Positions 20,215-29,369 of a stretch of 64,000 bases of DNA are shown piece by piece. The DNA comes from Hyphomicrobiales bacterium. Lineage in GTDB: Bacteria > Pseudomonadota > Alphaproteobacteria > Rhizobiales > Beijerinckiaceae. The stretch is taken from assembly GCA_025351165.1 (NCBI GenBank), contig JANXWK010000025.1, forward strand, positions 1 to 64,000, read 5' to 3'. Made by a program: the position numbers and the translations under genes. The notes under the pieces are model-generated. The model worked only from the letters and a program-made list of their open reading frames with translations, was not told the origin of the DNA and searched no databases. Position 1 is the stretch's first letter. Every line of letters starts with the position of its first letter.

Positions 20215-20790
20215 ATGAAAAATCCTTTCTCACTGCATATAACTCTTTGCATATCACTTGCTTTGCTATCAGCATGTTCAGGTACACCGCCTCAAACCTA
20301 TGATCTGAATTCAGTTGAGGGAAAAACATTTTCCAGATCAGGTCAAAAAAGCCAGATCATAATTTATGAACCAAATGTAATTGCGCTTTACGATAGTGAG
20401 CGAATTGTTATTAAGGGCAATAACCAAGGCTTTACATATTTGCCGCAGGCTCAATGGGTAGATAAGCTGCCAAAACTTATTCAAACCCGTTTGATTCAAA
20501 GCTTTGAAAATGCAAGCGGTTATAAATCTGTAGGAAGACCAAGCGATCACATAAGTGCTGGCACCATATTGACGACAGATATTCGAGCCTTTGAGATCAA
20601 CGAGGAAACAAGAGAGGCTGTTGTTGAAATATCCGCTAAACTGGTTCAACAGGGGTCTGGAAAAATTGAAACAATACGCATTTTCAGAACCAGGACAGCT
20701 GTAGGAACAATTGATGGCGCAGGTTCAAGCACAGCTTTAAACAGTGCATTGCAAAATGCCTTAAGCCAAATTGTAAACTGGGCTAAATAA
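20215..20790 (+). CDS. ABC-type transport auxiliary lipoprotein (PqiC/DUF330-like)
   Basis: A 191-residue lipoprotein. The signal peptide ends in the lipobox LLSAC (Cys near residue 22), followed by SGTPPQTYDL, the start typical of the PF03886 ABC-transport auxiliary family to which PqiC belongs. The fold motif IVIKGNNQGFTYLPQAQWVD fits the same family. These lipoproteins sit at the outer membrane and partner MCE transporters, here replacing the E. coli MlaA/MlaC pair. It begins 8 bp after mlaD and ends the operon. Confidence 0.82.
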   Translation: MKNPFSLHITLCISLALLSACSGTPPQTYDLNSVEGKTFSRSGQKSQIIIYEPNVIALYDSERIVIKGNNQGFTYLPQAQWVDKLPKLIQTRLIQSFENASGYKSVGRPSDHISAGTILTTDIRAFEINEETREAVVEISAKLVQQGSGKIETIRIFRTRTAVGTIDGAGSSTALNSALQNALSQIVNWAK

Positions 20791-20819
20791 GACTTAGCTT
20801 ATATTGAGGTAATTACGCC

Positions 20820-21539
20820 TCAAAGCGAACCACCAAACAGTGTGATTCCACCTAAAACAATTAGAAAAGCGGCGGATAAACATAATGCAGCTCGTCTTAA
20901 AACATATGGTGCAATGGAAGCTTCAAGCTCGTCTTCATAATCAGCTGCAGGCTTTGTACCCGTTATCATCGCCTTGATTAAAGGATCTTTTTTGATTACT
21001 CCGTAAAGTGAATTAACTGTTACATGAATAGCTATGAGACCAAGAATGATTTTAAATCCAATCCTGTGAAGCCTGCCTAAAAATTTAGCCTGATCATCCG
21101 ATATCAAAGCCTGTAATGGCCCAGCAATAATATCATTATGATCAAGTATAAAAAGGCCGAGTGTTGCCTGGATAATAACGGCTGCCACAAGCGCAATAAT
21201 CATCCATGTTCCAAGTGGATTATGCCCCAGAAAAAGCCTTTTTTTACCTTTCAGCATATCGATTGCATAAAAAAGTGCAAAATGCGGCCATTTAATAAAG
21301 GCTGAAAAGCGGGATGTGGATGAACCTACCACCCCCCATATCAACCTGAAGACGATGAGAACCAAAATAAATATGCCATTCCATCGATGCCATATTAGGG
21401 TATTGTCTTTAAGTTCTGAAGAATATTCATAACTTGCCCAGGCAAATAAAAAGCACAAAACCAGTGACCAGTGAAAAAGCCTGGTGGGTAGATCCCAGGC
21501 TCTTACATTGGATGATTTTGACTTTAAGACAGGCACCAA
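20820..21539 (-). CDS. Cytochrome b561-family membrane protein
   Basis: A 239-residue inner-membrane di-heme b-type cytochrome. It begins with the family motif VRAWDLPTRLFHWSLVL, which carries the first heme-ligand His, and has about four or five spans. Further candidate His ligands lie in LIWHRWNG, LGRLHRIGFKIILG and IAIHVTVNSLYG. The prokaryotic group transfers electrons between the quinone pool and periplasmic c-type cytochromes. The next gene upstream in the same unit is a cytochrome c', a recurrent pair. The frame reaches back to 21539, and the protein starts MVPVLKSKSSN. Confidence 0.85.
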   Translation of the reverse strand: MVPVLKSKSSNVRAWDLPTRLFHWSLVLCFLFAWASYEYSSELKDNTLIWHRWNGIFILVLIVFRLIWGVVGSSTSRFSAFIKWPHFALFYAIDMLKGKKRLFLGHNPLGTWMIIALVAAVIIQATLGLFILDHNDIIAGPLQALISDDQAKFLGRLHRIGFKIILGLIAIHVTVNSLYGVIKKDPLIKAMITGTKPAADYEDELEASIAPYVLRRAALCLSAAFLIVLGGITLFGGSL

Positions 21540-21552
21540 ATTAAACTTTCAA

Positions 21553-21990
21553 TTAGTCTGGTTTTTTGTAAACCTTGTGACACGCTCCACAATTAGCCAA
21601 TACCTTCGGCATATTGGCTTTGAAACTGTCTTCATCTTTAATGAGGGAAAGTGCTTCATTAGATTCAGATTCAAACTTTGTAAAACCTGCTAGAAATTTT
21701 GGTTTATCGTCCCAGATTGCTGGCATAGCCTCTGTTTTACCGCCAGTTTTTGAATCTTCGGGGAAAAGGTCAGACATTTTTTTAGAATCCTCAATATAGG
21801 ATTTGAGGGCAGCTTGAGTAATAGCCAGATCAAATTTGCCTTGTCCGCGCAAAACGGTTCCCAAAGGCTTTGTTGCTTTGGCCCAACTATCAAATATAGC
21901 CTGACGCTCTTTAATGGCTGGACTTTCTGCATAAGCAGAACCAAAAAACGACAAAAGAATAACGGCACTTAAAACAGCATTTAGTTTCAT
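21553..21990 (-). CDS. Cytochrome c' (class II c-type cytochrome)
   Basis: A 145-residue periplasmic four-helix-bundle cytochrome with a signal peptide (about 1-21, cleavage after SAYA). The single heme-binding motif CGACH lies near the C-terminus, which is the mark of class II cytochromes. The N-terminal helix segment ERQAIFDSWAKATKPLGTVLRG agrees. Such proteins bind NO or act as small electron carriers. It lies 13 bp upstream of the cytochrome b561 gene and is very likely co-transcribed with it. Confidence 0.88.
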   Translation of the reverse strand: MKLNAVLSAVILLSFFGSAYAESPAIKERQAIFDSWAKATKPLGTVLRGQGKFDLAITQAALKSYIEDSKKMSDLFPEDSKTGGKTEAMPAIWDDKPKFLAGFTKFESESNEALSLIKDEDSFKANMPKVLANCGACHKVYKKPD

Positions 21991-22390
21991 GTAACACCCC
22001 TAAAAAATAGTATCTGCTGGCAGCAAAGCACATTTATGCGCTACAAATCCAGTCCCAATTTCGTAATTTTTAAATAGCACCTTAAATACATTGCGGGGTA
22101 GCTGATACGTGCATATTTTAATATTAAAACTCCTGTAAAATGCACAGTACACAGCTTTTATAACCATGTGCATAGGTACAGTTGAACCAGCCTACCCTGC
22201 CCTTTTAATATCGAGGATTTAAGTGGTAAAGGACTCATCAAATGCTTGAAATGGATATCAGGCATTTGAGCTACGTGTACAGTTTATAAATCCGCTGCCT
22301 AAAAGCTGTCCCGTATCGCTGTAAGCTGCGTTTTTTTATTGCAGCCTACCAATTCAAATTTCATTGGTTACATGAAATTTGTTACATGGA
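21991..22390. other. 400-bp gene-free stretch with two inverted repeats
   Basis: No convincing reading frame was found on either strand. Next to the rhodanese stop lies a perfect 9-bp inverted repeat, AAATTTCAT-N7-ATGAAATTT (22356-22380), inside a direct repeat of GTTACATG. A second, GC-richer repeat (GTAAGCTGC and GCAGCCTAC, 22321-22349) sits just beyond it. Neither is followed by a clean T-run on the minus strand. The rest is AT-rich and probably holds the cytochrome c' promoter. Confidence 0.5.
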
Positions 22391-22726
22391 TTAGTCTACC
22401 TTTGTGATTTCACCGCCATCATTTACCCAGCCTACAAAGCCCGGCTTATAGTGCTCTGTGATTTTCAATCCCGCCTGCTGAGCTAGTCTCAAAGCCTGAA
22501 TAGAACGTACACCTGTTCTACACGAAAATATAATTCGTTTACTCTCTGGCTTTGGCAAATCACAGGCCTCAAAAATTGAAAGAGGCATGAGAATGGCGCC
22601 AGGTATATGACCTGCATCAAATTCATGCGGTTCACGGACATCTATAAGTAAAACTGTACCATTTTTAAGAGATGTTTTTAACTCATCAGTAAACACATCA
22701 CGGACAGTCACAGCCTGTTCAGACAA
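22391..22726 (-). CDS. Rhodanese-like domain protein, TTG start
   Basis: A single-domain sulfurtransferase-like protein of 111 residues. The core motifs are LLIDVREPHEFDAGHIPGA and the active-site loop FSCRTGVRS, whose Cys would carry the persulfide. The open frame runs 81 codons further upstream, into a stretch that overlaps the divergent DUF2849 gene and looks like translated non-coding DNA. A TTG at 22726 with a strong CAGGAGAAAG nine bases before it is the most likely start and gives the standard domain boundary. It is divergent from the sulfate assimilation operon, which fits a sulfur-related role, but substrates are unknown. Confidence 0.8.
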   Translation of the reverse strand: MSEQAVTVRDVFTDELKTSLKNGTVLLIDVREPHEFDAGHIPGAILMPLSIFEACDLPKPESKRIIFSCRTGVRSIQALRLAQQAGLKITEHYKPGFVGWVNDGGEITKVD

Positions 22727-22931
22727 ATTACTTTCTCCTGTTGGTATAGTTGCATTGAAGCTGATAAATTCCTGCGGGGCAATAGATGAAATTACTGGAT
22801 CAAAAAATATGAATTTAACATATTTTTCATGTATATTAAATTCAATATCATAAAAATAATGTGAATTGACAAAACGTGTCTTTAGTGCTTTTGCTTGTAG
22901 AGTTAAAAGTATACCTTTTATGGTGACGAAT

Positions 22932-23246
22932 ATGAACAAAAAAATTAACTCCAAAATACTCATCGCCAATGATCTTTTAAATGGCGAGGTTATGTTTATG
23001 GGTGAAACGGGCTGGGTTAAAACTCACAACAAAGCAAAAATTGCCAGCACAGCAGATGAACAGATTGCCCTTGACGAATTAGGGGCTAAAAGCATGACAG
23101 CTAATGAAGTTGTTGATGCTTATTTAATTGATATTGTCCTAGATCAACATAATACTCCCCAACCTACACACTATCGTGAATTGATGCGCACTAAAGGCCC
23201 AAGTATTCGTCTTGACTTGGGTAAACAGGCAGAAAACCATACATAA
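22932..23246 (+). CDS. DUF2849 protein
   Basis: A 104-residue small protein starting MNKKINSKILIANDLLNGEV. DUF2849 proteins of about this size stand directly before the siroheme sulfite reductase gene in many Alphaproteobacteria; their biochemical role is not known to me. Several in-frame ATGs lie upstream; ATG 22932 is chosen because GGTGA precedes it. The stop overlaps the next start by one base (TAATG), so it is the first gene of the cys operon and coupled to cysI. Confidence 0.75.
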   Translation: MNKKINSKILIANDLLNGEVMFMGETGWVKTHNKAKIASTADEQIALDELGAKSMTANEVVDAYLIDIVLDQHNTPQPTHYRELMRTKGPSIRLDLGKQAENHT

Positions 23247-24940
23247 TGAACGCTTTGCAACCACGCTCAAATTCAGCACCCCACATGTATCGATACGATG
23301 CGTTTGATGCGCAGTTCGTACGCGAGCGCGTAAAGCAATTTCGTTCACAGGTTGAACGTCGCCTTGATGGCTCACTTACTGAAACTGAGTTTAAACCATT
23401 ACGCCTCATGAATGGCCTGTATTTGCAGCTTCACGCCTACATGCTGCGTGTTGCAATTCCATATGGCACTTTAAGCGCAGTGCAGTTGCGTCAGCTTGCT
23501 TTTATCGCGGACAGATTTGACAAAGGGTACGGACATTTTACGACCCGTCAGAATATTCAGTATAACTGGCCAAAACTAAAAGATGTGCCAGATATTCTGG
23601 ACGCCTTGGCAGATGTCGAGATGCACGCAATCCAAACGTCAGGCAATTGCATCCGCAACGTAACGGCTGATCATTTTGCAGGTGTTGCAGATGATGAAAT
23701 TGAAGATCCCCGTCCAACAGCGGAGTTATTGCGCCAATGGTCTTCGGCGCATCCTGAATTCTCATTTTTACCACGCAAATTCAAGATTGCTGTCAGTGGC
23801 GCAGAGCACGATCGCGCTGCAATCAAGGTCCACGATATTGGCCTGAGAATTGTCAAAAACGACATTGGCGAAATAGGATATGAGGTAATTTTGGGTGGTG
23901 GCTTGGGGCGCACACCGATGATAGGTCATGTGGTGCGTGAGTTCTTGCCAAAGAATGATATTCTACCCTATTGCGAAGCAATTATGCGAGTTTACAACTC
24001 TTTTGGACGACGCGACAATAAATACAAGGCCAGGGTCAAGATTTTGGTTCACGAAACTGGCTTGGAACAAATACGTGCAATGGTTGAAGCAGAATTTAAT
24101 TCGTTAGACAAAGCCAGCATAGCGCATGATCCAAAAGAGCTTGAACGCATTGCAGCGCAGTTTGCCAACCCAGTTTATGATCGCTTTGCTGCTAAATTCA
24201 ATGACCTGCAGACTCAAATGGATGCAGATCCTGAGTTCCATCTGTTTGCAAACACAAACATTGCAAGCCACAAAGCACAAGGCTACAGCATAATTACAGT
24301 GTCATTGAAACCCATTGGGGGATCACCAGGTGATGCGAGCGCAGCTCAGATGCGTGTATTGTCTGATGTTGCTGATCAGTACAGCCACAGTGAGCTGCGT
24401 ATAAGCCATGAGCAGAATATTATACTACCCCATGTAAGAACGAGCGATTTATACAGTGTCTGGCAAGCGCTCAAAGCTGCTGGTTTGGCAACAGCCAATG
24501 CTGGCTTGATTACTGATATAATAGCCTGTCCTGGCATGGATTATTGTTCGCTAGCAACGGCAAGGTCCATCCCTATTGCGCAGGCCATTGCCAAGCGCTT
24601 TGAAAGTGCGGCTGAACAACATGATATTGGAAAGTTGGGCATTAAAATTTCTGGATGTATTAATGCCTGCGGGCATCATCACATAGGCGCAATCGGGATT
24701 TTGGGACTGGAAAAATCCGGCATTGAGTCTTACCAGATTACCATAGGTGGTGATCCAACTCTCACAACAGCCATTGGGGAGCGCCTTGGCCCTGGATTTG
24801 CAGCAGATGACGTTCCAGACGCAATAGCTAAGATTGTTGATGTATACAAATCCACCCGTACTGACGGGGAAGCTTTTATGGAAACTTACCGCCGAATTGG
24901 TACAAGCCCGTTCAAGGAGGCGCTTTATGCCGCTCATTAA
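23246..24940 (+). CDS. cysI: Siroheme-dependent sulfite (or nitrite) reductase, CysI type
   Basis: Reduces sulfite to sulfide with six electrons; cytoplasmic, 564 residues. The four Cys that hold the coupled [4Fe-4S]-siroheme centre are C428 and C434 (CPGMDYC) and C471 and C475 (SGCINAC). The N-terminal ferrodoxin-like repeat shows FTTRQNIQYNWPKL and the siroheme-contacting segment RNVTADHFAG. The nitrite/sulfite reductase family does both reactions; its place before DUF934, cysH, cysD and cysN decides for sulfite. No flavoprotein subunit (cysJ) is adjacent, so a ferredoxin is the likely electron donor. Confidence 0.93.
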   Translation: MNALQPRSNSAPHMYRYDAFDAQFVRERVKQFRSQVERRLDGSLTETEFKPLRLMNGLYLQLHAYMLRVAIPYGTLSAVQLRQLAFIADRFDKGYGHFTTRQNIQYNWPKLKDVPDILDALADVEMHAIQTSGNCIRNVTADHFAGVADDEIEDPRPTAELLRQWSSAHPEFSFLPRKFKIAVSGAEHDRAAIKVHDIGLRIVKNDIGEIGYEVILGGGLGRTPMIGHVVREFLPKNDILPYCEAIMRVYNSFGRRDNKYKARVKILVHETGLEQIRAMVEAEFNSLDKASIAHDPKELERIAAQFANPVYDRFAAKFNDLQTQMDADPEFHLFANTNIASHKAQGYSIITVSLKPIGGSPGDASAAQMRVLSDVADQYSHSELRISHEQNIILPHVRTSDLYSVWQALKAAGLATANAGLITDIIACPGMDYCSLATARSIPIAQAIAKRFESAAEQHDIGKLGIKISGCINACGHHHIGAIGILGLEKSGIESYQITIGGDPTLTTAIGERLGPGFAADDVPDAIAKIVDVYKSTRTDGEAFMETYRRIGTSPFKEALYAAH

Positions 24941-25442
24941 TGATACAGGCTTCATAGCTGACAGTTGGGTGCGCGTTAGTGAAGAAAGCACCTTGTTTGC
25001 AGAACAAATCATTATACCCTTTGCACAGTTTGAAGAAGCTGCCGCAGCCAACATAAAAAAAATCGGCGTACACGTTGCCAACACTGTCAAACCAACGGAG
25101 CTTGTCCAATATTTTGCTAAGCTTGACCTTATTTCAATCGACTTTCCAAACTTTGCGGATGGTCGGGGTTTAAGCATTGCACGCAGCATTCGCAAAGCTG
25201 GGTTTATAGGTGAGTTGCGAGCTTTTGGGCCATTGATTGCGGATCAGTATGCCTATGCGCGATCCTGCGGTTTTGATACAATTGAAGTTCCAGAAGAGCT
25301 GGCAGCTCGTCAGCCAGAGGGCCAATGGAAGGATGCAGGTAAAAGCCTGTCACTCTCTTATCAGCGTGGATATATGCATGGGAAAAACATTTTGAACCAG
25401 CGCAGCATACATGAAGCTGCTTCTAGAACTGGAGCGGTTTGA
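24927..25442 (+). CDS. DUF934 protein of the sulfite reductase operon
   Basis: A 171-residue protein starting MPLINDTGFIADSWVRVSE. DUF934 is nearly always encoded between sulfite reductase and cysH in Alpha- and Betaproteobacteria and is thought to help sulfite reduction; its exact action is not established. The segment LISIDFPNFADGRGLSIARSIR followed by LRAFGPLIADQYAYARSCGFD is the conserved core (given here as two separate motifs). The ATG at 24927 has GGAGG in front and lies inside the last 14 bases of cysI, so translation is coupled. Confidence 0.88.
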   Translation: MPLINDTGFIADSWVRVSEESTLFAEQIIIPFAQFEEAAAANIKKIGVHVANTVKPTELVQYFAKLDLISIDFPNFADGRGLSIARSIRKAGFIGELRAFGPLIADQYAYARSCGFDTIEVPEELAARQPEGQWKDAGKSLSLSYQRGYMHGKNILNQRSIHEAASRTGAV

Positions 25443-25445
25443 TTT

Positions 25446-26207
25446 ATGCAGCACCTATTGGATCAGCTTAACCAGAAAGCGGCCCAGCTCTCCCTTGTGG
25501 AGCGCATGCGAATAATTGCTAACACAGCAGAGCGCGTGGTATTTACAACAAGTTTTGGCATTGAGGACCAAACCATAACGCATGCAATTTATGCTGCAAC
25601 CGTGCATAATATTGCGCTTCTGACACTTGATACTGGTAGACTTTTTCCTGAAACCTATGATGTTTGGGCAGCAACTGAAAAAAAATATGGTGTCAAAATA
25701 ACAGCTTTCAACCCTAAAGGAGAAGCTGTTGAAACATACATTGCCCAGAACAGTATAAACGAGTTTTACAATTCGGTTGAAGCGCGCCAAGCATGCTGCA
25801 CAATTCGTAAAGTTGAGCCTCTTGCAAGAGCTTTGACTGGGGCAGATATATGGGTGACGGGCCTGCGCAGCGATCAATCTCATGCACGTACAACAGCACA
25901 GTTTGCTGAATTTGATAGCAACCGTAAACTTAAAAAAATGAATCCCCTTTTTGATTGGTCGCGTGAAAAAGTTGCAGCATACATTACGGAAAATAGTGTT
26001 CCAGTAAATAGTATGCACGCTAAAGGCTTTGTATCCATAGGTTGCGCACCCTGTACCAGAGCGATAAATCCAGGTGAGCCTGAGCGTGCAGGTCGCTGGT
26101 GGTGGGAAACTGAAACAGCAAAAGAATGCGGACTGCATGTCAATGCCGAGGGTAAATTAGTGCAGAATGTAAAAACAACACTGGCTCACGAAGAGGTCTT
26201 TGGATGA
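25446..26207 (+). CDS. cysH: Adenylyl-sulfate (APS) reductase CysH
   Basis: Reduces activated sulfate to sulfite using thioredoxin, 253 residues. It has both Cys pairs that bind a [4Fe-4S] cluster, C117-C118 ([11 protein letters not shown]) and C200/C203 (GCAPCTRAI). These pairs mark the APS-reducing type rather than the E. coli PAPS type. The PP-loop start [10 protein letters not shown] is at about 35. The family's catalytic C-terminal Cys is normally in an ECGLH motif, and KECGLHVN is present. It agrees with the absence of an APS kinase (cysC) in this operon. It begins 3 bp after DUF934 and overlaps cysD by ATGA. Confidence 0.94.
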   Translation: MQHLLDQLNQKAAQLSLVERMRIIANTAERVVFTTSFGIEDQTITHAIYAATVHNIALLTLDTGRLFPETYDVWAATEKKYGVKITAFNPKGEAVETYIAQNSINEFYNSVEARQACCTIRKVEPLARALTGADIWVTGLRSDQSHARTTAQFAEFDSNRKLKKMNPLFDWSREKVAAYITENSVPVNSMHAKGFVSIGCAPCTRAINPGEPERAGRWWWETETAKECGLHVNAEGKLVQNVKTTLAHEEVFG

Positions 26208-27109
26208 TCAGCAAGCTTTCCTATCTTGATCATCTTGAAGCTGAAAGCATCCACATTTTTCGTGAGATTGCATCAGAAGCAAGTAATCCTGTATTTTTAT
26301 ATTCCATTGGCAAGGATTCGGCTGTCATGCTGCATCTTGCCATGAAGGCATTTTACCCCTCCAAACCACCTTTTCCGCTTTTACACGTAGATACAACGTG
26401 GAAATTCAAGGAGATGATCCTCTTTCGTGATAATCTTGCAAAAGAGCTTGGGCTTGAACTTCTGATTCATACAAATCAAGAGGGTGTTGCCCAAAACATC
26501 AATCCATTCACACATGGCTCACGTCTCCACACTGACATTATGAAAACAGAAGCGCTGAAACAGGCCCTGGACAAGTACGGATTTGATGCTGCTTTTGGCG
26601 GTGCACGGCGCGACGAGGAAAAATCCCGTGCCAAAGAACGTGTTTTATCCTTTCGTACCAAAGAACATCGGTGGGATCCAAAAAATCAGCGCCCTGAATT
26701 TTGGCGGCTATATAACACCCGTAAAGCCCCAGGTGAAAGCTTCCGCGTCTTTCCAATCTCAAACTGGACCGAGCGAGATGTATGGGATTACATTGAGCGC
26801 GAAGACATTCCTGTTGTACCACTGTACTTTGCAAAAAAACGCCCAGTTGTTGAGCGTGATGGCGCGCTGATCATGGTTGACGACGAGCGCATGCCGCTTA
26901 TGCCAAATGAAGAGCCACAAATGCGGTCTGTCCGCTTTCGTACACTTGGCTGCTATCCATTAACAGGCGCCGTGGAAAGTGAAGCCAGCACCCTGTCAGA
27001 AATTATTACTGAAATGCGTGAAAGCCATAGTTCCGAGCGTCAAGGCCGCATGATTGATAAAGATGGTGCAGGATCAATGGAACAGAAGAAACAAGAAGGG
27101 TATTTTTAG
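26204..27109 (+). CDS. cysD: Sulfate adenylyltransferase small subunit CysD
   Basis: With CysN makes APS from sulfate and ATP. It has 301 residues, the normal length. The PP-loop is [20 protein letters not shown] and later motifs include [20 protein letters not shown] and [13 protein letters not shown]. The ATG overlaps the cysH TGA (ATGA), and its TAG overlaps the GTG start of cysN by one base (TAGTG), so four genes in a row are coupled. Confidence 0.96.
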   Translation: MISKLSYLDHLEAESIHIFREIASEASNPVFLYSIGKDSAVMLHLAMKAFYPSKPPFPLLHVDTTWKFKEMILFRDNLAKELGLELLIHTNQEGVAQNINPFTHGSRLHTDIMKTEALKQALDKYGFDAAFGGARRDEEKSRAKERVLSFRTKEHRWDPKNQRPEFWRLYNTRKAPGESFRVFPISNWTERDVWDYIEREDIPVVPLYFAKKRPVVERDGALIMVDDERMPLMPNEEPQMRSVRFRTLGCYPLTGAVESEASTLSEIITEMRESHSSERQGRMIDKDGAGSMEQKKQEGYF

Positions 27110-28731
27110 TGTTGACCCAGACCACCCTTGAAAACCTAGTTTCTGTGGAAAATGCATCCTCCCCCCATCCAAAATTTAAAACGCTCCTACGTTTTATAAC
27201 TTGCGGATCCGTGGATGATGGCAAATCTACACTTATTGGCCGTATGTTATATGATGCAAAACTCATAGCTGATGACCAGCTTGAAACGCTTGAGACAGAG
27301 TCAAAGAAACACGGTACTGATGCGGGTCAACTGGACTTTTCGCTGCTTGTTGATGGCCTTGCAGCAGAGCGAGAACAGGGCATTACAATTGATGTTGCCT
27401 ATCGCTATTTCAGCACGTTGAATCGCAGTTTTATTGTTGCAGACACCCCAGGTCATGAGCAGTATACGCGCAATATGGCAACGGGAGCATCTACTGCGGA
27501 TTTAGCTGTCCTGCTGATTGATGCCCGTAAAGGTCTGCTTACACAAACCCGCCGCCATAGTTTGATTGTATCCATGCTTGGTGTAAAACACGTTGTGCTT
27601 GCTGTTAATAAAATGGACTTGGTGGATTTTTCTCCGTTTATTTTTAATGCCATTGAGGCAGAATTTCGTAGCTTCTCGGAAAATCTTGGCTTTACATCAA
27701 TTACCTGCATCCCAGTTTCAGCACGAGGCGGTGATAACATTGTTGATCCAAGTGCAAATACAACTTGGTACAAAGGCAAACCCCTTCTTGAATATCTTGA
27801 AAATATCGACACCTCCGCACCTGTAAATGCAACGGGATTCAGGCTACCCGTGCAGTGGGTTAATCGCCCCAACCTTGATTTTCGCGGTTTTTCTGGCTTT
27901 ATCGCAGGCGGCAGCGTTAAAGTTGGAGATCGCATAAAAGTACAGCCAAGCGGTGTTGAAAGTACAGTTAAAAGCATAGTTACTTACAATGACGAGCTTG
28001 AAGAGGCTTGTGCGGGCCAATCCATAACACTGACTCTTAATTCTGAGATCGATATTTCGCGTGGTGATGTTATTACCAGCATTGAGCAGCCGCCCGTTAT
28101 TTCAAGCGCCTTGAAAGCGCGGCTTTTATGGCTTTCAAACCAGTCATTATCAGCTGGTCGTGTCTACATGCTCAAAATAGGCGCACGCACAGTACTGGCA
28201 ACAATTTCAGAGCCAGAATCTGCAATAGATATCAATTCTGGTGCAAGCCATCCGCAGCCATCACTTGCACTTAACGAAATTGGCCTGGCGCGCGTGAGTT
28301 TAGATCGCGCGATAGCTTTTGATCTGTACAAAGACAACCGTGAAACAGGTGGTTTTATCCTGATTGATCGCATTTCCAACGACACAGTTGCTGTTGGTTT
28401 AATTGAGGCAACAGCTTCATTGTCTGATTCAAAGCAAGGTTCTGGCTATCCCAATGACGGGGCAAGTTTAGGAAGTCTTGAAGGTATAGATGCTCCACAA
28501 GGCGGCCTTGCAGCTTTGATTACAGAGCCTAAAGACAAGCCATGGCGCAGCTTAGCTAAAGCCATATCATGGCGTATAACAGGCAGCGTTGATACATTTG
28601 TTATTGCTTATTTATTCAGTGGCAACGTAAAACTTGCTGCCTCAATCGGTGCAACTGAGGTGCTAACCAAAATCATCCTCTATTATTTCCATGAACGCAT
28701 TTGGGGGCGTTTAAAGGCTGGCGTGAAATAG
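27109..28731 (+). CDS. cysN: Sulfate adenylyltransferase GTPase subunit CysN with C-terminal DUF2061 domain
   Basis: GTPase that drives APS synthesis with CysD, 540 residues. G1 is GSVDDGKS (33-40), G3 is DTPGHEQY and G4 is NKMDLVD, with the usual two beta-barrel domains after the GTPase. In many relatives the C-terminus is an APS kinase (CysC). Here there is none. Instead residues 477-540 (KPWRSLAKAISWRITGSVDT onward, including TEVLTKIILYYFHERIW) match the DUF2061 family of small predicted membrane proteins, with one or two hydrophobic stretches. This would tether CysND to the inner membrane. GTG start at 27109, overlapping the cysD stop. Confidence 0.93.
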   Translation: MLTQTTLENLVSVENASSPHPKFKTLLRFITCGSVDDGKSTLIGRMLYDAKLIADDQLETLETESKKHGTDAGQLDFSLLVDGLAAEREQGITIDVAYRYFSTLNRSFIVADTPGHEQYTRNMATGASTADLAVLLIDARKGLLTQTRRHSLIVSMLGVKHVVLAVNKMDLVDFSPFIFNAIEAEFRSFSENLGFTSITCIPVSARGGDNIVDPSANTTWYKGKPLLEYLENIDTSAPVNATGFRLPVQWVNRPNLDFRGFSGFIAGGSVKVGDRIKVQPSGVESTVKSIVTYNDELEEACAGQSITLTLNSEIDISRGDVITSIEQPPVISSALKARLLWLSNQSLSAGRVYMLKIGARTVLATISEPESAIDINSGASHPQPSLALNEIGLARVSLDRAIAFDLYKDNRETGGFILIDRISNDTVAVGLIEATASLSDSKQGSGYPNDGASLGSLEGIDAPQGGLAALITEPKDKPWRSLAKAISWRITGSVDTFVIAYLFSGNVKLAASIGATEVLTKIILYYFHERIWGRLKAGVK

Positions 28732-28808
28732 AATTAATTCGATTTACCCAGGATTTAAACTGATAAGCTATCATGTGGGTCAAGTGTGTTTAAAATAAAG
28801 GATTAAAA

Positions 28809-29369
28809 ATGAGCGAACCTATTCAAACACCTGCTGCAACAAAAAAAACACCATCCGGTTTTCTGGAGAAATACATAGAAAAGTTTATTTTTTTTAGCCG
28901 TTGGTTACTCTCCCCTTTTTACGTTGGCTTGGTTTTTGTCCTTTTATTGCTCTTTGTTAAATTTGCTCAGGAACTGGTTCATCTATTTGCAATTGTCATC
29001 AGCGCCAAAGAAAGCGATGTCATCATTGGTGTCTTGTCACTCATAGATCTTACATTTTCGGCTTCACTTGTCGTGATTGTCATTTTCTCAGGCTATGAAA
29101 ATTTTGTCTCAAAAATCGATGGTGTAGACCACAAATCATGGCCAGACTGGATGTCAAAAATTGATTTTACTGGTCTCAAAATGAAGTTGATTTCATCTAT
29201 CGTTGCTATTTCGGGAATTCAGCTTTTAAAAGTTTTTATGAATATTGGCAGCGTAAGCGATCGAGAGTTAATGTGGTCAACAATAGTTCATGTTGCTTTT
29301 GTGATCACGGGCGTAATGTTGGCATTAATGGACCGTTTGTCAGAAAATAAAGCTGGTGAAGGTCATTGA
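28809..29369 (+). CDS. YqhA/UPF0114 family membrane protein
   Basis: A 186-residue inner-membrane protein with about four spans (for example YVGLVFVLLLLFVKFAQEL and VIHVAFVITGVMLALMD-like at the end, seen as VHVAFVITGVMLALMDRL). The opening EKYIEKFIFFSRWLLSPFYVG and the segment LMIVFSGYENF-like VIVIFSGYENFVSKID are the YqhA signature. The function of the family is unknown. It follows cysN by 77 bp with its own possible promoter, and its last 7 bases overlap the convergent orphan gene. Confidence 0.82.
   Translation: MSEPIQTPAATKKTPSGFLEKYIEKFIFFSRWLLSPFYVGLVFVLLLLFVKFAQELVHLFAIVISAKESDVIIGVLSLIDLTFSASLVVIVIFSGYENFVSKIDGVDHKSWPDWMSKIDFTGLKMKLISSIVAISGIQLLKVFMNIGSVSDRELMWSTIVHVAFVITGVMLALMDRLSENKAGEGH

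Noticed and set aside
20804-20823. Inverted repeat TTGAGG/CCTCAA as terminator between the mla operon and cytochrome b561
   Set aside because: Only 6 bp, overlaps a stop codon and is not followed by a T-run.
25455-26138. Long minus-strand frame inside cysH
   Set aside because: It is fully contained in cysH, is Cys/Phe-rich without a domain, and reflects codon bias of the true gene.
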